Below are positions 9,694-18,120 of a stretch of 20,573 bases of DNA, in pieces (position 1 is the stretch's first letter; the number at the start of each line of letters is the position of its first letter). Below the pieces are notes generated by a model. That model made no database searches. It was given only the letters and a program-made list of their open reading frames with translations, and was not told where the DNA came from. The DNA is from Apostichopus parvimensis (Eukaryota; Echinodermata; Holothuroidea; Aspidochirotida; Stichopodidae): assembly GCA_000934455.1 (NCBI GenBank), contig KN883729.1:73061-93633 (forward strand), given 5' to 3'. Position numbers and translations under genes: made by a program.

Positions 9694-9747
9694 GATATAC
9701 TTATCAAATTAATGCACAATTGTGCATTAATTTGATAAGTATATCAA
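9692..9747. repeat. Perfect 56-bp palindrome
   Basis: The centre lies between 9719 and 9720 (core TGCACAA|TTGTGCA), with 28 matching pairs and no spacer. Together with the 36-bp palindrome it forms a 90-bp block of two hairpins next to the 5'-truncation side of the minus-strand LINE fragment. Confidence 0.95.
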
Positions 9748-9839
9748 TGAAGTTCATGAATTTCATTTATAAAGTTTCATTTCATGGGTGACCATTATAT
9801 CTGACTTTCTAGCATATTCAGTTGTAACACTGATAACCT

Positions 9840-10280
9840 TTAGAATTGAGTATTTACTTCCTTCCTTGCTTACCTGTTTTCCCACAACCTTTGCACCTCG
9901 TTCTACCTCATGCCTAAAATGTATTAATATTGGTTCACTTTGGTATGCGTAGTCACTGAAGAGCAGTGACCCCGATGCGATCAGCAGAATTAAGTATGGA
10001 AAACGACTTAACTGTGAGTTTTGTGACCAGCATTATGAAAGAATGAAGGTACCACTGTATCTAAAACTTTATCAGACTAAAAACAAAAGCCACTTAAGGA
10101 CCATTTGATACCTGAAATGTCTGATATGTGAACTCTTTAAATGAAAAAAAATGCAAATTCACGATTGAATTGGAGAACCTCTTGATACTGTACTTCACAT
10201 TGAATTCTGAACACTTTGCCTATGAATAGTACTTAGTACTGTATGTGTCAAGGCTAAGGATTCTAAAAGAGTGTATACTG
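9840..10280. other. Unassigned stretch with open frames on both strands
   Basis: A minus-strand frame without a usable start runs from about 10036 to 9769, and a plus-strand frame of about 50 codons lies at about 9951-10107. Neither shows a motif I recognise. The length is within what chance gives in such AT-rich DNA, so I do not call a gene. Confidence 0.4.
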
Positions 10281-10287
10281 GCATATT

Positions 10288-10627
10288 CCAGGTTGAAACT
10301 CGTCCCAAACCGCGTTAAAAAGTTAACATTCCGTTGCTTGCAAGTGAAGTTTTTCTCTTGTCGCTACAAAATGCAGACAGTAATGAAACGTGATACCTTG
10401 TTATCTTTAGCTGGACCTGAGATGTCCATCGCTGCATTGTTTGTACACTGTGCTGTGGGTATTGACCGCAGCTGTATGTACTAACTGTACGGTAGTGTCT
10501 AATTACCGACGGTAGCAAGCTGTGTGTGTATTTTATGGGATCGATGGTGGTGTCTAACACTTCTGTTACTAGGTCAGATTACCGGCATTAGACGTTTCTT
10601 TTTGCAGGAGTCTTCACTCCCTTTAAT
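10288..10627 (+). mobile_element. TTAA MITE family 1, copy 2
   Basis: A nearly full-length copy runs from a degraded left end (GTTGAAACTCGTCCCAAACCG) through GTCGCTACAAAATGCAGACA and GAGATGTCCATCGCTGC to GCAGGAGTCTTCACTCCC followed by TTTAATAT. It is colinear with the reverse complement of 15615-15980 over its whole length. Its 3' end again meets TTAA. There is no coding capacity; frames across it are incidental. Confidence 0.85.
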
Positions 10628-10719
10628 ATCCAAACCCTCTTTAGAGTTCATCAGTATTGAGCATCAATATGCTAGAAAGTCTAATTATGGTCACCCATGC
10701 TCCAACTTTACCAAGCAGT

Positions 10720-11355
10720 TTACTACTTCCATCAAAGTATTTTTCCTCACTTGAAACATTTGTCTGATTTTGAACACTCCTCAATTTCTTGAATAAACCT
10801 TGGAAGAGGAAGAACCACCAGGACAGTCCTCTTTTGAAACCTTCTTTCAGCAATTTTAAATTTTTAAGCAAGCTGAAATTTGCGGCCAGTACTGACGATC
10901 TTTTCAAAATTATTGATTTAGTCTTAGTTCTCCAGGTAGAAATAAATTCCTTACCATTTCAGATGGCAAAATTATAGTTTTAAATCATATATATACTGCT
11001 TTAAATTAAATCATACAGTACTTCTGAATATTAGTAATAAATGTTTACCTGTCATTTATTTAACAAGGCGATTGAGAAAAGTACTGGTCTGTGCCTGCAG
11101 GCCTGTGGGAGTACAATAGATATGCACAGAACGGCATGGTTCAACGGTAGAATTGTGCAATTAGTAAATATCAAACGTGTTTTCATTGATTGAATGGAAT
11201 TTTCTCAATTTCCTTTCAGAGTCATTCTGTAAAATTTGAACGGAGATAACTGCCATTCCTTGTAAACCTGAAATCATGTCATTCAGTGTCTGAGCTTGGA
11301 AGAGGAAACATATATACGGGTATGTGACATTTGTTATTTATTTTATAGCTAATAA
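10720..11355. other. Unassigned stretch, no gene recognised
   Basis: Overlapping plus- and minus-strand frames at 10641-10977 have no recognisable domain. The rest is AT-rich with no transposon end that I can identify. Confidence 0.4.
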
Positions 11356-11356
11356 G

Positions 11357-11384
11357 TATGTATATGTGTATGTATGTATGTATT
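11357..11384. repeat. TATG/TGTA microsatellite, probable SINE tail
   Basis: A run of TATG-type units lies at the far (3') side of the minus-strand SINE. That is where such elements usually carry a simple-repeat tail. Confidence 0.7.
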
Positions 11385-11385
11385 T

Positions 11386-11609
11386 TAGATCCTCCTGCAA
11401 GCAGGAACTCGCGAAGAAGCCTCATTGGCTTATCAAAGCCACAAGCTGACCGAAGTCAGTCTCTTAGATTCATATTTAACGTCCATGATTATGAATTGTC
11501 AATAGTCCACAACTCTGTAACTGGACGACATACATTAATATTGGAGTGACTCGAACTCGGGACCTTATGATTGAAAGGCACCGGCGTTAACCACTGAGCT
11601 AACACTCCA
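11386..11609 (-). mobile_element. tRNA-derived SINE
   Basis: On the minus strand, 11609-11542 reads as a tRNA-like head. TGGAGTG and CACTCCA pair as a 7-bp end stem, TAGCTCAGTGG matches the pol III A box, and GAGTTCGAGTC matches the B box. The D and T stems do not fold well, so it is not a functional tRNA gene. The body (11541-11386) contains short hairpin-prone blocks such as TGACTTCGGTCA and CCTGCTTGCAGG, and ends before a TATG microsatellite. I do not know the family name. Confidence 0.75.
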
Positions 11610-11610
11610 A

Positions 11611-11672
11611 AAAGTAAAGATAAGTAAAGATAGTAGAAAGAAAAGTAAGCAAAGTAAAGATAAGTAAAGATA
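11611..11672. repeat. 40-bp period partial tandem repeat (AAGTAAAGAT-rich)
   Basis: AAAGTAAAGATAAGTAAAGA occurs at 11611 and again at 11651, directly next to the 5' end of the SINE. Each copy is itself made of two GTAAAGATA units. Confidence 0.85.
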
Positions 11673-11679
11673 CTAAACT

Positions 11680-12380
11680 CTGATAATGGCTGTAAATGGA
11701 TGCTGAGGACTTTCATTTGAAAGACTGAATGAGGGTGAAGAACCAATTTATTAGAATTTGAAGTTATTTAAAAATATTTATTTGTAACATTTTCTAGTTT
11801 ATTTTTTAAGTGTGTGAGTTTAGGCGGCCTGATGTACTGTATGCTTCCTTGCAGGATCTTTAGAGACAAACAGCCTGTTTTCCACATAATTTACCTACAC
11901 TGACTTTTTGCAGTAGATTAACAGTAGATTAACAGTAGATTAACAGTCTTTTCTTGCTTTCATTTTTAAGCAGCGCTATCGCTTTTTTTTTCTTATAAAT
12001 CCGACCAAACCTAACCGGTTCTTGTTCATAATGCCGTTTGCAATTGGATAAGTGATTAGGTGTTAATTACTATGTATTATTATCAAAAGAATTTTCAAAG
12101 TAAGAAAGAGAGAGCTTTAACAAGAATGTCCACCTATTGTTTGAAACTCAAGTGACAAAGACAACATATTTAAATCAAGTCTTTCCCCCTCAGAGATCTC
12201 AAAATGCCTGCTATCGTATTTGCACAAAAAGAATGTCAAAGAGAGAAAAAACTTGGTGAAAAAGCTTTTTAACTGCAAATATCTTATAAAAGTAAGTGGA
12301 GAAATGTTAGATGGCTATTGTTTTTTGAAACTGTTGCAAGTTAACAACTGGCTGTCTGCACCATTTTGGGCTCAAATGAA
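11680..12380. other. Unassigned stretch
   Basis: No gene is seen. The only clear structure is a short 11-bp minisatellite at 11911-11946. Confidence 0.45.
11911..11946. repeat. 11-bp minisatellite (3.3 units)
   Basis: CAGTAGATTAA is repeated three times without change and starts a fourth time. Confidence 0.9.
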
Positions 12381-12391
12381 TGGCTGATACC

Positions 12392-12452
12392 AGGGGCCTG
12401 GGAGTAGGGTCATGGTTGGGGTGGGGGAGGTGCAGGGGAGTGGTGGGTGGGG
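12392..12452 (+). repeat. G-rich tract with quadruplex potential
   Basis: Repeated GGG and GGGG runs are spaced by one to eight bases from CAGGGGCCTGGGAG to GGTGGGTGGGG. This allows G-quadruplex folding on the plus strand. It lies about 170 bp upstream of the candidate coding exon. Confidence 0.6.
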
Positions 12453-12620
12453 AAGAAGAGGAAAATAGTGAAAAGTGCCCTTTGGATGCATTCTATAAGT
12501 TTGGTTTACTGTACCTACAGGCTCGGATGTGTTGTGTTTTCCTTCCATACTTTTCCCTGGACATTCCTCCTCCTTGCTTGTTCCTGAATGTTTCCGACAT
12601 TTTCCTTTTTTCTTACTCAG

Positions 12621-12669
12621 GTCATCGCCATGGGAGGTTGTTTGTCGAAGAACAACTCTGTCAATACAA
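12621..12669 (+). CDS. Candidate first coding exon (MGGCLSKNN..., acylation-type N-terminus)
   Basis: A pyrimidine-rich tract ends in TTTTTTCTTACTCAG (acceptor at 12619-12620). It is followed by GTCATCGCCATGG, which puts an ATG at 12630 in a near-perfect Kozak context. The frame reads MGGCLSKNNSVNT plus one base and stops at A|GTAAGTG, a strong donor cut after 12669 (phase 1). Met-Gly at positions 1-2 with Cys4 and a Lys at 7 is the usual layout of proteins that are N-myristoylated and palmitoylated, so the product would probably sit on the inner face of a membrane. I do not recognise the protein. If the intron were retained, the frame would stop about 29 codons in. Upstream non-coding exons are implied but not located. 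The combination of acceptor, Kozak and donor within 60 bp is the main argument; all of it could still be chance. Confidence 0.4.
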
Positions 12670-12978
12670 GTAAGTGTACCACGAAGTGTAGAGAATCGGA
12701 GAAGCGTCTGCACTTTTAAGTTTTCCTCAGTACCATTTCCTTGAAACGTTGTGATGCACCCCTCTCCCAGGTACTACCCCCCCTCTGCTTCCCACCCTAA
12801 AGTAGCTGTCTCACAAAGACTGGACTGTACCGTACCATGGCAAAAAGGCCAGGCAACGAAGTCCTCGAAACTTCACTCACTTTAGTTCTCACCAAATTTT
12901 TGTGTAGTCCTCTAATGCTGACAGTTTGTGCACAGCTAGCTTCTCCTGTTTGAACAAATATGTTAGACACTTTTCACA

Positions 12979-13104
12979 GCCCACATGTGGATCCCGCAGG
13001 GCCATGCGTGGATCCCGCAGGCCCACGTGTGGATCCTGCAGGCCCACCTGTGGATCCCGCAGGCCCACCTGTGGATCCCGCACGCCCACGTGTGGATCCC
13101 ACAA
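12979..13104. repeat. 21-bp minisatellite, six units, with E-box cores
   Basis: The unit GCCCACGTGTGGATCCCGCAG repeats six times exactly in register. Five units keep a CCACNNGTGG-like palindrome containing a CANNTG E-box (CACATG, CACGTG or CACCTG); the second unit has lost it. Since 21 is a multiple of three, both strands read as seven-residue repeats (LRDPQVG on the minus strand), which explains the open frames there. It lies 310 bp downstream of the candidate coding exon, in its putative intron. Confidence 0.93.
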
Positions 13105-13109
13105 AAAAT

Positions 13110-13700
13110 CATGTTGACAATACACCTTAACCAATGTAGCAGTAGATGTTAGTTTTGTAAGTCTTGGTGTGATTATTACTGTTAATAACCTGTACTATTA
13201 CACACCTGTTGGGACAAAGAAAATGGTGTGATAGTTATTAAAGCTCCCTAGCCACATGTTAGAATTTTTGGTAGATAGGACTAGCTTTAAGAACAACTGA
13301 CGCTTGCTACTTACAATATCTCTGATAAATTTTGAATTGTTAGATTAGGACGAAGAAAAACACAATTTTTATGTCACAGACACTTGTATCAGTCAATTGG
13401 TTTGCTTCTAGACTTCTCTGGTTACCCTAATGGCTTGGTTTTTGCGAGGAGAATAGGAATGGGTTGGGGGTGGGAGATGGGGGATGGTGGGATGCATGTA
13501 ACATATATTACTCCTTTTCCCTCCGTTTGTGATCAATGTCGGCTAAAGCATTCAGCTGTTGTCTAGGAAGCTATCATACTACAAACGAATGTTTATTATA
13601 TTTAACATAAGTCATTCCAGCAATAAACTTTCCTTTCTTTGTAAGATTGTATAAAATAACTTGTCCTTTGTTTTGTTTTTTTAAATTGAATTTCTTTACT
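13110..13700. other. Unassigned stretch, probable intron
   Basis: No exon or element is recognised. A G-rich block lies at 13459-13492. If the exon pair at 12621 and 13710 is real, this is intron. Confidence 0.35.
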
Positions 13701-13709
13701 CTTAACTAG

Positions 13710-13742
13710 GAGTTGTTTTGAAAAGTTACAAGGAAACCAATG
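13710..13742 (+). CDS. Candidate 33-nt second coding exon (phase 1 to phase 1)
   Basis: TTTCTTTACTCTTAACTAG gives an acceptor ending at 13709, and ATG|GTATGTG gives a donor after 13742. Joined to the phase-1 end of the exon at 12621-12669 the frame stays open and reads RVVLKSYKETN plus one base. Its length is a multiple of three, so it could be skipped or included without changing the frame. The joined start MGGCLSKNNSVNT-RVVLKSYKETN does not match a family I can name. Microexons of this size are easy to imagine by chance, so confidence rests on both splice sites and the phase agreeing. Confidence 0.28.
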
Positions 13743-13749
13743 GTATGTG

Positions 13750-15610
13750 CTTGTAATAAGAGTTGTGTATTTTCTTGTGTGTGTTTTTTCCAGTGCAGTT
13801 TAGTCTCTGGCGCATAACCTTCTGAGCTAGCTAGTGAATGTTGCTTATACAGTATTTCCGCTTCCTGTCATTGTTCCTCTCTTGCTTACTACTGGACTAT
13901 AATAAATCATTTCTGACTTACCTATCTCTACATGACAAAAGCACTCTATCATCCAGAAGTTAAAGGTATAATCATGACTATAAGTATAGCAATCAGAATT
14001 CAAGAATTTGTTCAAACAAAGTTTCATGGTCAGGAACCATAGTTTTGTCCCCCAAAAATAAATGACCCAAAGTAGTCCTTAACTTAGTGATTTTATAAGT
14101 ACATGTGCTGTAATTTTTGTCACCATTTTTTCTTTCAATTCCCCATGATCGACATTGTTGTTGTTGTTTTCTTTTCCATCGGACGTAAAATGTCCACATT
14201 TTTGTCCTCGTTGGTACTTTTCTGAAAACAATTCAATAGAATACAAACTTGGTTATGGACCTTTGAAAGGCTTCACAATGTTCCTCAGATTTGGCATCAA
14301 GCAGCTGATGATGATGTCATGTGACACCTTAACTCTGTTACCGTAATTCCGTCAGCCATCACTATGACTCAAATTAGAACCGCCATCTAGAAGTTGTTGG
14401 TTTCAAAAGTGGTCAAGTAAACTGGTCCAAGTTGATATGTTACAACTCACCACCACACAAAGCACAAACCCTTTTGTTCTTATCAATTGAACATGTCGAA
14501 CTACATATTTGTGTGCATCTGATAGTTAGAAATGTTCTCTCCCCCCCCCCCCTCCCCTCCTCATAAATCACTGAGCCAGGAAGATTCTAAACTGCCACAT
14601 TTGAACCTAATTACTGTATTTACCCTTTACGGCATACGTACGAATCTGTTTTTGCTTTAATACACTACGATTTGCAAATAAAGAAAATAAATCATTTTGG
14701 AAACATATTAATAACTCGTCCGACCTTCATCAGAGCCTTCCCATTTTTAACAATAGATGTATTTTAATCGAGTTAATTTGGTTTCACAAGGACAGGAAAT
14801 TAGGTCTTTTGTGGACAACGTGAAAAAATCAGCCATGATCGAGAGAGACTACCGTATCTGCTCGAATTGATCATAAAATTAAAAGAACTCAATTATAGGT
14901 CTGAAATGTGGGTGTTTGTTGTTAACAAGTAATGTTATTGTTGCATGGACAATAGCTGTACTGTATTAAAACATTGTTATGCTGAGATGAAAACTCTTTC
15001 AACGTGAAATGTTTTGTTTCTGTGCTTTGTTGTGTATTTTTGGCTAGATGCACTCAGAGAAACTGACATTGGCTAAGATACTCAAGCAGATGATTCCTAG
15101 TCAAAGGGAGATTGTCATCTAATGTGTATATTAAAACACAAAGGTCCATGGATAGGTTTGACTTCAGTAAAATATTCATGTGTATAGAATATAGATAATT
15201 GCCATAGTAACCACCTAGGAATAAAGTGCCAACCCAGTTAGCTTATATGAATGAGAGAACAGGCATTCAACCATTGTGAAAAATGATCATGTGACACATG
15301 TGATTCGACCACGTTACTATGGTGCTTTCTTAGTAACTGTAAATGGGCAAGTAGTACACCAAATGGTATTATAGGCAGATATACATTGAGCTGCTTTTTC
15401 TCATTCACATGGTAGATTTTGGTCTGATAACTTTGTGTATACATGTCTCTTGTAGACTTGTGAGGGTTTTTTCCCCTTCCCATCATTCTTTCTATTCCTA
15501 AACTCAATGGTATTCACCAATTAAATGGAATGTTTTAATCAGATATTTCACAACAAGTTATCTTACACAAAGTTGATCTTGCTATGGCAGATGATGTAAA
15601 ACTGTACATA
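13750..15610. other. Mostly unassigned; possible terminal exon near 15048
   Basis: A C12 homopolymer lies at 14541-14552. At 15046-15047 a T-rich tract ends in an AG acceptor. In the phase needed after 13742 the following sequence reads DALRETDIG and stops at 15074-15076, with an AATAAA polyadenylation hexamer at 15220-15225. This would make a protein of only about 33 residues, so I regard it as a weak alternative to exons lying beyond the window. The same site in another frame opens 24 codons from an ATG (15048-15119). Confidence 0.15.
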
Positions 15611-15614
15611 GAAG

Positions 15615-15980
15615 TTTAAAGGCATTGAAGACTCCCGCACAAAGAAACGTCTCATGCCGGTAATCTGACCATGTTTCGAATGGGGTGTAACAGAAGTGTT
15701 AGACACCACCATGGATCCCAGAAAATACACACACAGCTTGCTACCGTCTGTAAATAGACACTATTGTACAGTCAATACATGCAGCTACGGTCAATACCCA
15801 CAACACAGTGTACATAGCAGCGGTGGACATCTCAGGTCTAGATAAAAGATAACAAGGTATCACATTTCATTACTGCCTGCATTTTGTAGCGACACAAAAA
15901 AAACTTCACTTGCAAGCAACGGAAAGTTAACTATTTCAGATGGCGGCACGCGGTTTGGAGCGAGTCTTCAATGCATTTAA
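15615..15980 (-). mobile_element. TTAA MITE family 1, copy 3 (complete ends)
   Basis: This is the most complete copy. The left end is TTTAAAGGCATTGAAGACTC (15615-15634) and the right end is its inverted counterpart, GAGTCTTCAATGCATTTAA (15962-15980). TTAA lies at both borders, giving terminal inverted repeats A(G/T)GCATTGAAGACTC. The interior is the reverse complement of the copies at 6821-7026 and 10288-10627, including TGTAGCGACA, GACATCTCAGG and GGTCAATACCC blocks. A TTAA target duplication is typical of piggyBac and Kolobok transposons. No transposase is present. Confidence 0.85.
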
Positions 15981-16029
15981 GTGTAGATTTGTAACCCTTA
16001 GTATCATCATCAGTGTCTGACGATAAACA

Positions 16030-16203
16030 GGTTACATAAAATGTCAGTATAGAAATCTTGTAAAATGAACAAATGGAAATTGACTGGGAAATTATAAACA
16101 AACTGGAAAGAACAAAGTATATTTGTCAGGAATGAACTAATTCATACAAGTGACCTCGTGGTTACAATCCCTACAATGTACTACCAAGTGAGCGATCCAG
16201 CTG
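16030..16203 (-). mobile_element. tRNA-derived SINE, copy A
   Basis: On the minus strand 16203-16144 reads GGATCGCTCACTTGGTAGTA (A-box like), a GTAACCACGAGGTCAC segment and a decayed B box (TTGTATGAATTA). The body contains TCTTTCCAGTTTGTTTATAA and AATTTCCCAGTC, which align with the body of the copy at 16876-17030. The 3' limit near 16030 is approximate. Confidence 0.6.
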
Positions 16204-16351
16204 TTAGTTGGTGGTGATCCTAGTATTATATAACCTTTACATTGCTGGGAGTACCAGTCAGGAGCCACAGGTACATATTACCTTACTCTCTTTGTAACCA
16301 GGCTGGGTCATTCCATGTAACACAGAAAATATTTCAAGAGAAGTTTGCCTT

Positions 16352-16875
16352 TTAAAGCAGCATTTTGCATCCTTTTCTATGGTTTTTCTTAACATCACTG
16401 ATTCCACGATGCCATAACGACATACATAACTAGCTTATCTATTCAAATCTTACTTCAAATGGTGGCATAAAAGTCGAAAAATTTACAACTTTCAAATTTG
16501 TTTTTCTCCAAGATATTTTCCGTTGGGATCCAAATAAACTTCGCCCATAATATGAATATTTAAAAGCTACCAACTCGACGTTTTGAATCTATTTTTAGCA
16601 ACGGCTCATAACTAAACCTGCATCTCTGATTGGTTGAATTCAAACTAGTGGGTTGGGGGAACTGTGTGCGATTAATATTAAATGTGTAATTTGTCGGTGG
16701 ACACTTTTCTCATTATCTGCAAATGACCTTAATTACTAGCCAATTAACGCTTTTGGCAGGGCAAAAAACTTGGCTAATATCTTAGTTTGCTGTTTTGTGA
16801 TTAATAAATGTAAAAAACTCGATGGACTTCTCAAAAAAATGGAAAACGGCAACAAAACGCAAAATGCTGCTTTAA
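16352..16875. mobile_element. TTAA MITE family 2
   Basis: TTAAAGCAGCATTTTGC (16352-16368) is repeated exactly in reverse complement at the right end (16859-16875). Beyond these 17 bases the arms show weaker T-rich similarity. TTAA is therefore present at both borders and the likely inverted repeat is AGCAGCATTTTGC. No coding capacity is seen. The target preference points to piggyBac or Kolobok. Its ends and interior differ from family 1. Confidence 0.8.
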
Positions 16876-17030
16876 TGTAGAAGTAAAATGATCAATTATG
16901 GTAAACAGACTTGGAAATGATAAGAGAAACTGAAAAAGAGCAAGACCATCGCTCGTTACAACACTAGGACTCGAACAAGTCACCTCAGTGTTACAAGTCA
17001 TGCATTCTATGTACTGCGCTTCTCCAGCCC
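16876..17030 (-). mobile_element. tRNA-derived SINE, copy B (interrupted by the TTAA MITE)
   Basis: On the minus strand 17030-16967 reads a tRNA-like head with AAGCGCAGTACATAGAATGC near the A box and a good B box, GTTCGAGTCC (16967-16976). The body (TCAGTTTCTCTTATCATTTC, then CAAGTC and GATCATTTTAC) aligns with copy A. It stops at the TTAA border of the MITE at 16875. Sequence on the other side of the MITE (16351 leftward, CTTCTCTTGAAATATTTTCTG) resembles the continuation of copy A, which suggests the MITE inserted into this SINE. Confidence 0.6.
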
Positions 17031-17220
17031 GTCATCTTACCTTTCAAAATTCCTACACGACATGCTTTATCTATGCTTTATCTATGCTTCCTCTGTATAT
17101 ATATTCTTTCCTTTATTTCTTGTCCATGCAGCTCTCTAGTTTGTTAATTGCCTCCTCTGTTACCTTGTTTCGATTTTATACTACAGGCCCGAATAAATTT
17201 TGTTTATTGTGATACAGAAG

Positions 17221-17663
17221 CAGGGGTGAAGGAACCCAGTGGGGAAGGGGGGGCACTGGGAGCATGTACCTCCCACTGTTGTTAAAATGTTGAAAATGAA
17301 AAGTGTCCACTTTGGAATTTTGTATTCCCTCTTAAAAAATGTCAATTTACACTGAGTTTTCAAGTTATCTGTTATCTGAGGGTTCTGTTGAAATGTTAGC
17401 TATATGGCACTCCAAACATAAAACTGACTTGAGTTGAGTTCAATTCTGAGATTAATTGCCAAAGAGTTTTGCTCCAGGAATCAGCGTCGGAGAAATTTTT
17501 CTTGGAAGCTTCTGAAAACTTTTTATAACTACTCAGTTATATATGTCAGCTGAAACCATCCCCAAATTAAGAATTGGAACTTTTGGAAACTGCCCTTCAG
17601 AAGTTGTTCCCCCCCTCCCCCACCTCCACTCCACTAGCTTCTTGACATGTTGCTACACCCCTG
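17221..17663. mobile_element. hAT-like MITE with CAGGGGTG terminal inverted repeats
   Basis: The left end CAGGGGTGAAGGAAC (17221-17235) and the reverse complement of the right end, CAGGGGTGTAGCAAC (17649-17663), match at 13 of 15 positions. Each end is followed by G-rich (inward) sequence, including a G7 run at the left and its C-rich mirror at 17608-17626. CAGGG-type ends and an 8-bp target duplication are hAT features. The flanking octamers TACAGAAG and TAGATGAG agree at only five of eight bases, so the duplication, if real, has decayed. No transposase is seen. Confidence 0.65.
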
Positions 17664-17669
17664 TAGATG

Positions 17670-18110
17670 AGTCCTTGGCATGGTTTACTTGCATTGAGCG
17701 CAAACCCTGGCACATAGTGCATTTGGCTGTACTTTGGTCACATGACCTCATTCAGCCTTCGTTTTTGCTGCAGTGTATGTGGTTTCACACAGTCTGTGTG
17801 CGGCGTCCGTGCTTTGTGTATTAATTTTTCCTGCTTCTTTGAGTTTGCAGTATTTCAATAAGGATACATGTCTGTTCCAGTGAATGGCAATGAGCGTGGA
17901 AATATGGTATAATATACATGGCCAATGATTAGGCAAAAAGATGTTTGTTTTGTGGTTCAATTGTAAATATTTAGCTAAGGAATGTCTGTTTTTCCTGGAA
18001 ATATGAGATTGGTATTTGAACTGCCATGTACACAGTGTTTGTACAGTATGAATCCAATGAAAGGAGATTTAGTTAGCCATAAACCCCATCATCTCAGACA
18101 ATGAAATGTA
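17670..18110. other. Unassigned stretch
   Basis: A strong pyrimidine tract ending in TTTGCAG (about 17825-17850) and a second acceptor-like site near 17879 exist, but the frames that follow close quickly or have no good donor. No gene is called. Confidence 0.35.
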
Positions 18111-18120
18111 TCCTTGCAAG

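Larger units (their letters stand above)
9768..10717. repeat. Inverted repeat pair around MITE copy 2
   Basis: CATGGGTGACCAT followed by GACTTTCTAGCATATT at about 9784-9818 recurs in reverse complement at about 10668-10702, with only a few differences and a 2-bp indel. Weaker similarity (AAAGTT outward, ACTGAT inward) extends the arms to about 70 bp. The interior holds TTAA MITE copy 2. It may be two copies of an unnamed dispersed repeat in opposite orientation, or the ends of a larger element. Confidence 0.65.

Noticed and set aside
9769-10036. 89-codon minus-strand frame with a hydrophobic start
   Set aside because: No start codon near its beginning, and its end lies in a dispersed inverted repeat; the repeat copy at 10668 carries an indel that breaks the frame, so it is not a conserved protein.
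11542-11609. Functional tRNA gene
   Set aside because: Pol III boxes are present but the D and T stems do not pair, and the sequence continues into a SINE body.
12889-13134. Open frames with LRDPQVG or CGSRRPT repeats
   Set aside because: Both strands are open because the 21-bp minisatellite has a period divisible by three; there is no independent sign of coding.
13780-13830. Exon after TTTTTTCCAG at 13795
   Set aside because: The intron from 13742 would be only about 50 bases, and the frame stops after about ten codons.
17840-17930. Exon after a strong pyrimidine tract, including a short frame MSVPVNGNERGNMV
   Set aside because: Frames close within a few codons and the only donor (GTATAA) is weak; the phase match to 13742 is not enough.
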